From the NCBI RefSeq assembly GCF_021018895.1, contig NC_079373.1:9830501-9894500 (forward strand): a stretch of DNA of 64,000 nt, written 5' to 3'. Below, one piece after another: positions 41,686 through 48,986 of the stretch. Every line of letters starts with the position of its first letter. Positions within the stretch are counted from its first letter, which is position 1. Source of the DNA: Seriola aureovittata. Its lineage: Eukaryota > Chordata > Actinopteri > Carangiformes > Carangidae. The position numbers were made by a program, and so were the translations under genes. The notes under the pieces were generated by a model. The model saw nothing but the letters and a program-made list of their open reading frames with translations, was not told the DNA's origin and did no database searches.

Positions 41686-44600
41686 TGTGTGTGTGTGGTC
41701 CAGCACTAGATTCTCCAACAAAGAGATGTGGGAGGTCAGGAGCTGAAAACATCTGTTTCAGCACAACATAAATGGCACTACATCAAAAATGTGTTGAAGC
41801 TTGTAATCCTAACCATCAAAGAAAAGACGGAAATCACAATGAGAAACATTTTGAAACTGGTTTAGTTTGTGTGCTTGTTAGGTACGTACGTAGGGAGCAC
41901 CTGCGTTTGTTCTTGAGTTTTTTCCTTTTGTTGAGTCCAGCCTTGGAGGGTGACTCCTCTTTGAGTTTGGCCTGGCTGGACATTTTGGAGGAGCTCTGCT
42001 GGCTGAAGTGACTGGGTACATGCCGGGCCAGCCCTCCCTGGGAAGCAAAGCTGGCATTGCAGCCACCAACTACACACTGGAACAGAGCACAAACAATGAC
42101 AATTAGATCGACAAGATGACAACTTTTCAAATAAGCTACTAAGAAATATCTATTTTAGTTAATGATGTGGCTGAGTAGATGCTGGGGAAGGTGCTGTCCT
42201 GTGCAACCAAACTTTGTTAGTGAAGCAACAATGATGTTGACTCGACTTAGATGTTGATACTATAAACATTACCCATAAGCAGAATATTATCAGATACGTA
42301 TGAATGTTAATAATCATCAGAATATGAAAAGAAAAATTGCTGCAGATGTACATCATGCCTGAGTTACTGGTTTTACCTTAAAGGGCTTATCTCCACTGTG
42401 GGTCAACATGTGTCTCTGGAGCCAACTCTGACTGGTGGATGGTGTGTTATAAACCTTACAACCCTTCCACAGACAGACAAACACCTGAGGAACACAAATA
42501 GAGAAGACAGGACAAGGGGTTAATGTTGGAGTAGCAGGACAAATAAAAAGAAGAAATAGGTGGAAAACAGCAAAAGAACAATGTTATAGATAGCAAAATA
42601 ACTGTGTGAACAAAGAGAGGCTAATTGTCGAAACAGTTTGGATAAGGATTGTTAGACAGAAAGACCCATTTCTTAAATTATACATGTAAAGTTGCTTAGT
42701 CCCAACTTCCATTCTCTGGAGTCTGTGGACTTTCTTGGATATGGCCTACAGGTGGAGAAGGTCAGTGTGCTTTGTGATATCATTTGTATTTCTAAAGAAA
42801 GAAAAACTCCCAGCATGTGCCTGTCAAAGCTAATTCAAGACTTTTTTTTAGACTGAATGAAACCTAAAAATGTAAGGCACACTGCAACTTAGGTTAAAAT
42901 CTTTTTACTATACAAGTGACTCAGATGCCAGACTTGGTCTCTAAAACAAGGGCAAGTTTGTTTCCAGCTGCATTCAAAGGTTGGTTCAAAATCGGCTTAA
43001 TATTCATGTTTGCCTAATTTTCTTACATAAGGCATATTCTAAGTGCACAGTAACTAAATGATGTTTCCAACTTAGTAAGCAATCAAAAAAACTTAAAGGG
43101 TCAGTTCAGACAAAAACCGCTAGTGGTATTAAGAAATTTTGTTTGTCACGGTCACAACACTGACACTGGATGTGAAACAGGAAACAGCAACATTTCTTTC
43201 AAGAAACAGTGTCCCCATTACTCCAGATAACTCACAGAACACACTGAACTGTTTAAGGGAAGTATTTATTCAGCAGAAAGTTGTTTCAACGAAAACTCCT
43301 CACAGCAAGTTGAACCAACCATTTAACATTCAAAAGGTTGCACGCTGTCCAATTTCAGCAAATTGTTCTACTGTGTCTTGGGTGTCTGCACTGACAATGT
43401 TAAGCTACAGCCTGCTAGGACATCAACATAAAGCTTGTCCAAAATTTTTAAATGTACTAACCCCTCCTCTCTGTCCATCCACATGAATTCCCCTGATATG
43501 CTCTGCCAGATCCGGGCTGGAGTTGAAGCATTGTGGACAGAGGTCCCAGCAGCAGGGGTAAGCCACTGTCTTAGCCCCTGAGGAGCTGGCACTGCTTTGT
43601 CCATTCATCATAGCAGGAGTGGAACGTCCGCTGGACACTGTGCTCTCCATCTCCATCAGGGTGCTGCTGATACTGAGAGTGATGAGAGGGTGGAGTGGTT
43701 AGAGAGAGAGGAGAGAGAGCTCAACAGTTATAAAACATGAGCACTAAGGCCATCAAGAATATCTTGATAGCTTAGATCAGGCTTTGCACAGCCGTGACGA
43801 ACAGGTGCAGATATCACTTGCCACATTACATAGTCTCTATGCGTGAAAGCTTCCAGGCTGTAGCTGATTTTTCATGCATGCCACTTTCATCACTCATGCC
43901 AAATCAATTATATCCTTGTATTCAATGCTCCTAGCACTATATTATTAATTTGCTGTGCTGTCAACACCAACAAAGGGCTCATAGGGAATAGTTTACTCAT
44001 TACTCATTCAACAAGTAACAGTTTCTTTCCTATTACCATTTCCAGTGCAGTGTTTAAGCTAGTTTTATGAATAAGATCAGTAGGATTAGCTTTAAATAGA
44101 TTATTTTCCCAACATGTTTAAAACCTCACTCCCTTCAAAAATGTGTTTTGCTTGTTGTTACTTAACTTGGATGTTTGACCCAAAGTTTGCAGGATGTTGT
44201 TACATTATAATCTGCAAATGGATTTTCCCCATTCATATGCTTAAGGTGGAAAGTTTCTTATAAATATGAGTTTAAGTCTTGTACATACCAGATGATTTTG
44301 TGACATAACAACTATTTTGGAAACCATTCATGATCATTCTTGATTACAGGAGTATGATGGTGAAATATGAAACTTCCAGCAGTTTTCAGTTAAGTAGGAG
44401 ACATCTTGCATCCAACAGGGAAACTTATTAAATGAAAATAAAAGTGTATACACAGGTTCTGGGTTTATCAATGAGGGAGAAGGAGTAGATGGAGGTGTAG
44501 GAGGTGCTGTAACTTTTTTTGTGGGAAAAACATATCAAATTCTTTATTCTTTATTTACAAGGATAGCCCCTTGAGATGTCCCATCTCATTTTCGAGGGGG

Positions 44601-45604
44601 TCCTTACAGATGATACAAAACGAAACGAAACACTAAAACGACATCATAGTAGGAAATCATAATAAAAGGTAAATACAACACAAGACTATACAAGACAATT
44701 AGACGCAGAGACAACCACACTCATACACTCAAACTTTTCTCCAATAGTCACTATGCAATGCAAATAGTTATCCAGGCAGAGACATGTCTGATCTTTACTA
44801 CAAATAAATACCAAGTTAAAGTGAAAATAAATAAGGGGTGTAGGATAAAGGGTTGATTACATTTTGGTTGGCAGGTTGCTGATATAAATTAATATATTGT
44901 TTAACAGCTTGCCCTATTAATAACAAAAACTTAACTTAATCGTTATCCTGTGCTTGTTCAATGATGGGAAAGAAGAAGAAGTATTACTGTCAGTAGCTAC
45001 TGTAACGCGTTCACACCCACCCAACACTGGTCAAGAGTAACCTGTCAGTTTCCCACACTAACCTGTCCTCCGAGTCCATACGGCTCAACGGTTCACCATC
45101 CGAGGATGATATCTCCACACTCGGCCGCCTCTTATCGCCCAGCTCCCCACCCCCGCCACTGGGTTTCTCACTGTCTTCACAAACTGTTTTGCTCTTTTCG
45201 CTGTCTATCCCCGAACACCGGCTGTCTTCTCCTGGTTCCTCCTTCACTTCTTTCATCGTGTTACCGGTGGCAGGCTCGTTGTTACTACCTCCAGAGCTTT
45301 GCTCTAACTCCGGCTTTTGCTCAGGTTCTTCAGGAGCGGCTGTCGCCTCCAGGTTGACCGTTACAGCCTTGTCGTCTGTCACCGCCTCGCTCGCGGCCTT
45401 GTCTGCCGCTTCAGCGAGCTTGTCTTCGCCGGCCTGCGCATCCACCTCTTCCATTTTCGGTTCTACGCTACTGCCAGGTTCCTCTGTTTCCGCTTCGGTA
45501 AGGCCCTTTTCTATCTCCTCACCGTTGCCTTCGTTTGTCTCTACGGTCAGTGCATCGTTCTCAGTACTCAGTGCGGGTGTTTCTTCTGTAGCCGCAGCAG
45601 CCAT
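15495..45604 (-). CDS. aebp2: AEBP2, Polycomb repressive complex 2 accessory zinc-finger protein (8 coding exons)
   Basis: The complete gene spans eight coding exons (45063-45604, 43462-43672, 42377-42484, 41890-42076, 39504-39628, 31949-32016, 16821-16934, 15495-15528). They total 1389 nt and encode 462 residues. AEBP2 is a nuclear cofactor that binds SUZ12 and RBBP4 in the PRC2.2 form of PRC2 and promotes H3K27 methylation. The product has an acidic Glu/Ser/Ala-rich N-terminus (1-180) and three C2H2 zinc fingers at about 221-243, 255-280 and 288-310. A lysine/arginine-rich stretch follows at about 335-347 ([11 protein letters not shown]), then the conserved C-terminal domain ending in PQKRLKRR. 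The finger and C-terminal parts are very close to the human protein as I know it; the N-terminus differs. The start codon has G at -3 and +4. All junctions obey GT/AG and phase. Intron 6 carries a BEL/Pao insertion. Confidence 0.95.
15529..16820 (-). other. aebp2: aebp2 intron 7, no gene seen
   Basis: About 1.3 kb of AT-rich intronic sequence. Donor GTGAGT is at the upper end and acceptor TTTTCAG at the lower end. A short AC microsatellite lies at the donor side. Confidence 0.85.
16793..16810. repeat. (AC)9 microsatellite beside the aebp2 exon 7 donor
   Basis: A perfect dinucleotide run that ends about 10 nt inside intron 7 from the exon 7 donor (GT at 16819-16820). Confidence 0.85.
16821..16934 (-). 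CDS. aebp2: aebp2 coding exon 7
   Basis: 114 nt, entered at phase 2 (acceptor CTTACAG) and left at phase 2 (donor GTGAGT). It encodes [17 protein letters not shown] onward to LLDPNIYR, a conserved piece of the AEBP2 C-terminal domain. It is 15 kb from exon 6 because of the large intron that holds the retrotransposon. Confidence 0.95.
17691..17725. repeat. Imperfect (CA)n microsatellite
   Basis: A CA run interrupted by CG steps, about 35 nt long, inside aebp2 intron 6. Confidence 0.85.
19143..19192. repeat. Imperfect (CA)n/(CG) microsatellite
   Basis: About 50 nt of CA repeat with an internal GTGCGCGC interruption, inside aebp2 intron 6. Alternating purine-pyrimidine sequence of this kind can adopt Z-DNA; that is inference. 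Confidence 0.85.
20429..20657. mobile_element. TTAA-flanked palindromic MITE (piggyBac-like)
   Basis: A 221-bp non-coding element flanked on both sides by TTAA (20429-20432 and 20654-20657), the target duplication of piggyBac transposons. The left end CCTCCTAGGACC and the inverted right end match at 11 of 12 positions. Inside are a self-complementary CCACATATGTGG (20451-20462) and an inverted pair CCACATATGAGG (20524-20535) / CCTCATATGTGG (20578-20589). No transposase is encoded, so it would have moved in trans. The superfamily call is from the TTAA duplication and is an inference. Confidence 0.75.
21115..21137. repeat. (CA)n microsatellite
   Basis: A short perfect CA run in aebp2 intron 6. 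Confidence 0.85.
22490..23130. repeat. Pyrimidine-rich low-complexity region
   Basis: The plus strand is dominated by TCTC, CTTC and TTCC blocks in two patches, separated by a purine-rich patch around 22,830-22,880. It yields Ser/Leu/Pro-rich false open frames and is not coding by any sign I can see. Confidence 0.5.
24571..24575. repeat. Target site duplication of the BEL/Pao element, left copy (GACAC)
   Basis: GACAC directly abuts the left LTR and is repeated exactly at 31414-31418 after the right LTR. A 5-bp duplication is typical of BEL/Pao integration. Confidence 0.9.
24576..25269 (-). repeat. BEL/Pao 3' LTR (694 bp)
   Basis: A direct repeat of 30720-31413 with only three differences noted by eye (at 24595, in the GTTTGTTG/GTTTGTTT region near 24629, and at 25261). 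It begins TG and ends CA. Because the element reads on the minus strand, this is its 3' LTR. It contains a GC-rich segment with CpGs at about 25,160-25,235, likely part of the promoter/R region. The near identity of the two LTRs indicates recent insertion. Confidence 0.95.
25271..25281 (-). other. Candidate polypurine tract of the BEL/Pao element
   Basis: Directly upstream of the 3' LTR, the element's sense strand reads CTGGGGGCGGC. It is short and G-rich, in the position where plus-strand DNA synthesis is primed. Confidence 0.5.
25320..25814 (-). pseudogene. pol: BEL/Pao integrase core remnant and C-terminus
   Basis: Third open piece of pol, ending in TAG at 25320-25322, about 50 bp before the 3' LTR. 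From about 25,780 it encodes integrase-type sequence: [13 protein letters not shown], then [10 protein letters not shown] holding the second acid of the DDE triad. A jump follows near 25,535-25,558 to a C-terminal [13 protein letters not shown] segment typical of BEL integrases. The stretch with the first catalytic Asp, normally between the CxxC zinc motif and FKCLTT, is missing, as is the region with the final Glu. The piece is in a different frame from the preceding one. Integration activity is not expected. Confidence 0.85.
25771..27057 (-). pseudogene. pol: BEL/Pao pol middle part: RNase H and integrase zinc-binding domain
   Basis: Open for about 425 codons, in a different frame from the upstream reverse transcriptase piece. 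It starts in the connection region ([16 protein letters not shown]), passes through an RNase H-like domain ([16 protein letters not shown] with the catalytic-type Asp, then LWTDSTTVL) and reaches the integrase N-terminal HHCC-type finger. That finger shows [13 protein letters not shown] followed by [11 protein letters not shown]. It ends in a stop at 25771-25773 soon after the CxxC pair, where a deletion has joined it out of frame to the integrase core. The family is known to make these parts as one polyprotein; here they cannot be made as one. Confidence 0.88.
26952..28916 (-). pseudogene. pol: BEL/Pao pol first part: second zinc knuckle, protease, reverse transcriptase
   Basis: It lies in the same frame as gag, directly after gag's TGA. 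First comes a [13 protein letters not shown] zinc knuckle (about 28,860-28,898). Next is the DUF1758-type aspartic protease with [11 protein letters not shown] and [11 protein letters not shown], then the reverse transcriptase. The reverse transcriptase shows [11 protein letters not shown] (first catalytic Asp) and [11 protein letters not shown], where the usual YVDD is YVDN, a form I believe also occurs in other BEL elements. The true frame is lost near 27,057-27,066 by a short deletion, so the last 35 or so codons are out of frame. No ATG near the front supports independent initiation; expression would need readthrough of the TGA. Confidence 0.9.
28917..30674 (-). CDS. gag: BEL/Pao Gag protein (intact open frame)
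   Basis: An open frame from the first ATG (30672-30674) to a TGA at 28917-28919, 585 codons. Frame-open sequence also extends upstream through the primer-binding site but without an ATG. Gag forms the virus-like particle that packages the element's RNA. The N-terminal third is charged with a likely coiled coil (about residues 90-140). A long Pro/Gln-rich linker follows, then the DUF1759 domain typical of BEL/Pao gag (about 340-480). [15 protein letters not shown] zinc knuckle sits near the end. A second knuckle lies just past the stop codon, so the stop splits what is normally a continuous nucleic-acid-binding region. This is the only major open frame of the element without an internal break. 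Confidence 0.88.
   Translation of the reverse strand: MQQYSSGARPKRVRHPPRHLEDYELDYPRGKPQNTPYSSTVPYEHGHEEDEYHHQEGAAKMTSLTSSSHSPYRLQGKRDQEKQYSSFGFYQELEVIREENTRLREAQLAIHRDFGQLHSLRKDMRSLADSVRSLQEAQAATVSHAPIRSLDLQPGSGEWPDDVPPPAQALPSAGEQCEEEEWPEPPPPWPEPEEQPQRNKVADLLDQVMHELQEIRFNTPSVAKTHDRPAAVSAPPPDKGRLYQVGLFPKQLDYGDPQQHPPQSSSTPIQRQPGLQADTPAAQWAPPQPALPPQGAPAPKRRPAEPSYGQSYSEPPRAESSYRGPRPTVPDFSQRDPSQFARLKIALENLLPADATELFKYQILTDHLKLEEACLVADSYLHSPTPYSDTMAALNEKFGQPYQVALKRIDSVMTSPDICRGDTAAFERFALRVQSLVGMLKTLGPAGEIELQCGSHVARLLSKLPLEMRSDFRRCMFRSPGTTYTLQDFTDWLQYETWCQDFDGNSSNKGQKGNQGRRSEGRYVHRTTSVFHGAKDAEGRGINSSAPADKRRPKAKAYCPYCDNEAHYLNHCSAIQKLTKAQITE
30700..30715 (-). other. Primer-binding site for tRNA-Tyr
   Basis: Four bases after the 5' LTR, the plus strand reads TCCGGCTCGAAGGACC. 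This is identical over 16 nt to the 3' end of vertebrate tRNA-Tyr including CC of the CCA tail; the terminal A is not matched. The sense strand is therefore complementary to that tRNA. The tRNA sequence is from established knowledge. Confidence 0.85.
30720..31413 (-). repeat. BEL/Pao 5' LTR (694 bp)
   Basis: It has the same length as the left LTR and is nearly identical to it. On the sense strand it starts TGTACAAAAGGG and ends CAGTAACA. As the 5' LTR it should hold the promoter for the element and, being in sense with aebp2, could add a start or a polyadenylation site to that gene. No canonical AATAAA was noted on its sense strand. Confidence 0.95.
31414..31418. repeat. Target site duplication of the BEL/Pao element, right copy (GACAC)
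   Basis: An exact repeat of the 5 bp before the left LTR. Confidence 0.9.
31419..31948 (-). other. aebp2: aebp2 intron 6, part upstream of the retrotransposon
   Basis: About 530 bp of AT-rich sequence between exon 6 and the insertion. No feature was seen except the exon 6 donor GTGAGT at its upper end. Confidence 0.8.
31949..32016 (-). CDS. aebp2: aebp2 coding exon 6
   Basis: 68 nt with acceptor CTGTGCAG and donor GTGAGT. It encodes [18 protein letters not shown] then TPED, conserved in AEBP2. It ends with two bases of a split Ile codon that exon 7 completes. Confidence 0.94.
33307..33331. repeat. Short tandem repeat, (AGGAGAC)n type
   Basis: Several tandem copies of a 7-nt GA-rich unit inside aebp2 intron 5. 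Confidence 0.7.
37039..37061. repeat. (AAAT)n microsatellite
   Basis: About five tandem AAAT units in aebp2 intron 5. Confidence 0.8.
39504..39628 (-). CDS. aebp2: aebp2 coding exon 5
   Basis: 125 nt with acceptor CTATCCAG and donor GTGAGT. It encodes [18 protein letters not shown] and continues to GHSVVFHST. It starts by completing a split Pro codon and ends in phase 0. The RPHDFFDAQ motif is diagnostic for AEBP2. Confidence 0.95.
39629..41889 (-). other. aebp2: aebp2 intron 4, contains a long GT microsatellite
   Basis: 2.3 kb without coding signal, AT-rich. It starts with a repeated donor motif (GTACGTAC) and contains the compound GT repeat at 41.6 kb. Confidence 0.8.
41607..41697. repeat. 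Compound (TTTGTG)n(GT)n microsatellite
   Basis: About 90 nt in all: several TTTGTG units followed by more than 25 GT units, one of them interrupted by AT. It lies about 190 bp inside intron 4 of aebp2. Confidence 0.93.
41890..42076 (-). CDS. aebp2: aebp2 coding exon 4 (zinc finger 3 and basic region)
   Basis: 187 nt. Acceptor TTCCAG precedes [19 protein letters not shown], the third C2H2 finger. The linker ([12 protein letters not shown]) and the lysine/arginine-rich KKLKNKRR follow. It ends in phase 1 at a donor GTACGT, with a second GTAC four bases later. The phase-1 choice gives the conserved SLPRPHD junction. Confidence 0.95.
42077..42376 (-). other. aebp2: aebp2 intron 3
   Basis: A 300-bp intron, donor GTAAAA and acceptor TTCCAG. 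No internal feature was seen. Confidence 0.9.
42377..42484 (-). CDS. aebp2: aebp2 coding exon 3 (zinc finger 2)
   Basis: 108 nt, phase 0 at both ends, with acceptor TCCTCAG and donor GTAAAA. It encodes [20 protein letters not shown] then [16 protein letters not shown], the second C2H2 finger, and appears identical to human AEBP2 as I recall it. Confidence 0.95.
42485..43461 (-). other. aebp2: aebp2 intron 2, no gene seen
   Basis: About 1 kb of AT-rich sequence without recognisable features between donor GTTAGT and acceptor TCCTCAG. Confidence 0.85.
43462..43672 (-). CDS. aebp2: aebp2 coding exon 2 (zinc finger 1)
   Basis: 211 nt with acceptor CTCTCAG and donor GTTAGT. It begins by completing a split Ser codon, then encodes a Ser-rich stretch ([13 protein letters not shown]). 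The first C2H2 finger follows ([19 protein letters not shown], then IRGIH) and the exon ends VDGQRGG in phase 0. Confidence 0.95.
43673..45062 (-). other. aebp2: aebp2 intron 1, no gene seen
   Basis: A 1.4-kb intron. A possible retroposon tail lies at about 44,520-44,760; otherwise it is plain AT-rich sequence. Confidence 0.8.
44525..44760. repeat. Possible non-LTR retroposon tail
   Basis: The stretch with ATAGCCCCTTGAGATG and CATCTCATTTTCGAGGG, followed by A-rich sequence, resembles interspersed repeat tails that I have seen in fish DNA. The class could not be decided from sequence alone. Confidence 0.25.
45063..45604 (-). CDS. aebp2: aebp2 coding exon 1 (acidic N-terminus)
   Basis: 542 nt from the ATG (45602-45604) to donor GTTAGT. 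It encodes an Ala/Glu/Ser-rich acidic region with no fold visible. It contains a KEEPGEDS stretch and ends [10 protein letters not shown], which matches the human protein just before the first finger. The sequence around the ATG (GAAATGG, G at -3) fits a good initiation context. The next ATG (residue 51) lies inside the same region. It is GC-richer than its surroundings, as first exons often are. Confidence 0.9.
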
Positions 45605-45850
45605 TTCAGCGGCGTACGTACCGTGGGATACTTTCGGTATTAAAATTTACCCGTGGCACCGTCAAATGCTTCACTGCAGAGGGAGGGCTGGGTCAAATCA
45701 CACTGTCTGCTCTCTGATTGGTCAGAGGCGGCACGAGGAGGGCAAACTCTGACGTTGGTATTTAAACATTCCATGTGTTTCAGTTTCCTCCTTTCTTTTA
45801 AATAGAGGAGTCAGTGTTTATTAGAGCAAAGGCTCACCAGTTAAGGCCAG
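45605..45850 (-). promoter_or_regulatory. aebp2: Predicted aebp2 promoter and 5' UTR, with inverted CCAAT box
   Basis: An inverted CCAAT box (GATTGG on the plus strand at 45716-45721, reading CCAATC on the coding strand) sits about 112 bp upstream of the ATG. The region around it is GC-richer than neighbouring DNA and no TATA box is obvious. NF-Y sites of this kind are common in broadly expressed promoters. The transcription start is not known. Confidence 0.45.
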
Positions 45851-46679
45851 GGGATTCTCCTTCAGGAACCACGCATAATAACTGAAGTGTATTTTTAGAA
45901 TCAACATTTATGTGCTGAGGGTCTTGGACAATACAATGGCGTTAGCAATTTTCCTAATGTTCCCTATTATAAGTTAATAATAGTCAAATATTAAGAAAAA
46001 ATTGTCACGAGAAATATCAAGCGAATCAAAATTGAGAACATAATGTCATTATTTTATGTCCCTATGAACCTGACAAGAGCTCACAGGTCGATTTGAAACA
46101 GGATGCTTTCATTCAGTCCAAGGAATGCAGTCATCTGTGTGATGTAGATGAGGTTGAGAATGAATTGCATTGTATATTCTACTGTCCATTTTATCATCTT
46201 CCAGTTAAACTTTTCCTCTAAATGTCTGCTGGGCATTGCAGTACTGCTTGACATGACACATGACTGTTCCTTACAGTACATATTGACATATAAGACATTT
46301 GACGTAGCTCAGCTTTTGTTAAATGTCTGTAATGGACATATGAGAGTCCTGTATGTTTAATTTGTTGAGGTTATATCTTATATAATGTATTTATACATGT
46401 ATACACTACCATGCATTGTTTTCCGTTCTTTTTGTTTTCTCTTGCCTCTGAAAGTAATGTAATATAATGTTTATGATGCTTAAGTAGCATTTTTTCATTC
46501 ATTCATTCAATAAGAATAACCTTTAGGGTGCCAGGTTGTGAAAAATTATTTTAGCTGGTGCTCTTCCTCCTCCACTGGGACACTTGATTTATCTTTTTAT
46601 GCAGTTATGTAGTTCACCAGGTAGATACATGGACCACTTATATTCTGGATAAAGCCTGTAGGGTGTCTGGGCCAAAATG

Positions 46680-46864
46680 TATTTATTAATATCTTATTAA
46701 CAAGTAACTCTAGACTTGGTGGCTTATTAGAAAAAGTTGCTCTTTTCAATGGCTTACAACTTATCTATAAAGCATTAGTAAATTATTTGTTAATCGTTAT
46801 TTAGGCCATTGGATACAAGTATAAACCCTTTATGAAGGGTGCCTTATTTGAAAGTGGTACCTAT
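46680..46864. repeat. Possible fragment of a fish interspersed repeat ending AAAGTGGTACC
   Basis: The stretch ends in GGTGCCTTATTTGAAAGTGGTACC and has phrases seen in repeated fish DNA. No left terminus was found, so class and extent are uncertain. Confidence 0.3.
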
Positions 46865-46871
46865 TTTCTTT

Positions 46872-46891
46872 TTTATTATTATTATTATTAT
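46872..46891. repeat. (ATT)n microsatellite
   Basis: About six tandem ATT units. Confidence 0.8.
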
Positions 46892-47514
46892 CTCCAACTT
46901 CAGCTTTGTGAATTTTCTTGGTAAGTTGAGGCATCCACCACCATAAAACTTGTGTTTGGGAGTTGCAGCATATGGCAAATGCTGTGGCAGCACAATGACC
47001 ACAAGAGGGAGCCACAGTTCTATACTTACACTGACCATCACTCATACCAAGGGCTTCATAGTTTGACCCAAAACAAATGATTTCTCTCATCTCTTTACAT
47101 GATTATTTCTGATGAAGCTGATAATGTATTCATTATTGAAGCATAAACTTTTAAATGTTCTCAAAATTCTCATACTTTTGACAGTATTTCCATACATAAT
47201 CTGACTAAACACAAGTTATATGTTGTAAGACAACACGGCATTTGATCTGAGGCACAGGACTAAGTGTATATGGCTTTACCTTTAGTGTTACCATTACAAC
47301 TATCTACAAAAGTGGTGAAGGACACAAATGCAACAACTCATTAAGAACAGCAACATTTATTTAACATGATATAAAACAGATGGGATATGAACATTTCCAA
47401 TCAAATCTAGTACGTAACCATATGTTGGATACATCCTCCCATCCTGCTGTACCATGTACATTATATACACAGTAAACCTCTGATAATTACACTTTGTACA
47501 CACAAAAAAAATTT

Positions 47515-48894
47515 ATCCTGGATCCACAAACATTTTTATTGCTTTTTACATGTGCTCATCTTTTTTTTTTTTAGTTACAGGACTTCAAACCAACATATCA
47601 TAAAATAGAACCAAAGTCAGATTTTTTCCATCTTTCAATTAAATAGATCTCTCAGCAATAAAAAAAAAAGACAGTATAGAGTGACTTAAGCCAGAACATT
47701 CACACAATTGTCGGCAACAACGCCACAGGGACTGCAAATGATCCCATTTTTAAATAATTACAACCCAGAAATAGGAGAAATTACAAATAATCTTAGTCTG
47801 CAGCAATAATGTGGCTCCTCCTTTCATTATAATGGAGGAATCTATATCTCTATGTTTTGCATCGACAAATGTTCTTTACAATAAATGGATAAATATGAAT
47901 GGTTGGCTGATGACCAATGCCTGAAAAACAAATTGAGTGAATTATAAAAGACTTAAGTGAACTCAAATGATGTGAAAATGTTTTCTTGTAACCTTTTTGG
48001 ACAGGTGGTGAAACATGAATGGAAAATGTGGCATGGCCAAAAACATTTAATCACGGGCCCTTAGGCTTACAGCAGAGCTCTGTCTATTAGCCTCATATAT
48101 ATCTACAGACAGACATTAGCCCATATTCAAACAAGAACCTAATAAAACCATATAAATATTAAAAATAAACTTAAAAGCCTTGTAAAAACTGAAAATGGAA
48201 CTGCAACAACAGAATCAAAGCTGTCTCACCAGGTTAAGGAGAGTGTGACGCCCCAAAATAGGGGCAATTGCAGAGAAATGTCACAGAGAAAAGAGTTTTT
48301 TGTGGCATCAGAGCTTAAGACGTCACAGTGAGCATACAGAAGTCAGAGGTTAAGACCCCAGAGGACAGAGTAGGCAGTTTCACTCTCTGTGGGCCTGTGG
48401 CCTTGTGCTGATGTCCTTGGGTAAGTCTTCAGGGGCATCTTTATACTTCTACTGCTGTTTCCTTCATGTGTATGTTTTTACTGAGGCCAGAGCCTGTGCT
48501 GCAGAAAGAGAAGGTGAGAAAAATTTAATTATGCTCCAAAAATAGCAGCAGGCACTGGATAAATAGGATTCCCTATGTCCAATAAGTAAAATCAATATTA
48601 CGGTCTTTAAATTTTTATCAGTAGGCAACAACAAATACTGTGAATAACTACACACACTACCAAAAGAAATACCACACATCGGAGAAAGTGGTGGGTACAG
48701 CTACAGCAACACAGAATACATACAAACACGCCATACAGTAACAATTTTCCCTCCTTTGCTTCTATATAACTTACATGAATCCCTTCATTCGCACATGTTT
48801 TTTTTCTCCCCAGAGACAACAATTAAAATACTGAGAATACTTTAGCATTGTGAGTATGGACAAAACAAGGTGATGAAGGCCCTTACTGGTGCTA
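47515..48894 (-). other. plekha5: Predicted plekha5 3' untranslated region
   Basis: It runs from the plekha5 stop codon to the first AATAAA on the minus strand (47535-47540). A U-run and GTGTGTAC/AAGTGT stretch lies immediately downstream, a strong cleavage signal. A second AATAAA at about 47,356-47,361 could give a longer form. The length is about 1.4 kb. Confidence 0.5.
47535..47540 (-). terminator. plekha5: Candidate polyadenylation signal of plekha5 (AATAAA)
   Basis: First AATAAA after the stop codon, with a T-run and GTGTGT element 15-30 nt downstream. Confidence 0.5.
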
Positions 48895-48986
48895 CTACAC
48901 ACACATGAAGTGAGACCCATCAGTGAGCTGAGGGGGTGTGTTAGGAGACTGTGGAAGGGGTGGGGAAGAGGACGACAGGCTTTTCA
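48895..48986 (-). CDS. plekha5: plekha5 terminal coding exon
   Basis: 92 nt with acceptor TTGTTGCAG. It completes a Val codon, encodes KSLSSSSPPLPQSPNTPPQL and then TDGSHFMCV, and ends in TAG. The closing GSHFMCV is the PLEKHA5 C-terminus as known in human. Confidence 0.93.

Larger units (their letters stand above)
45851..47514. other. Intergenic region between plekha5 and aebp2
   Basis: About 1.7 kb separates the predicted plekha5 3' end from the aebp2 promoter. An interspersed repeat fragment is possible at 46,680-46,864 and a short ATT repeat lies at 46,872-46,891. No coding signal was seen. Confidence 0.7.

Noticed and set aside
45106..45752. Plus-strand frames of 83 to 187 codons over aebp2 exon 1
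   Set aside because: They are antisense shadows of the GC-rich coding exon and have no likeness to known proteins.
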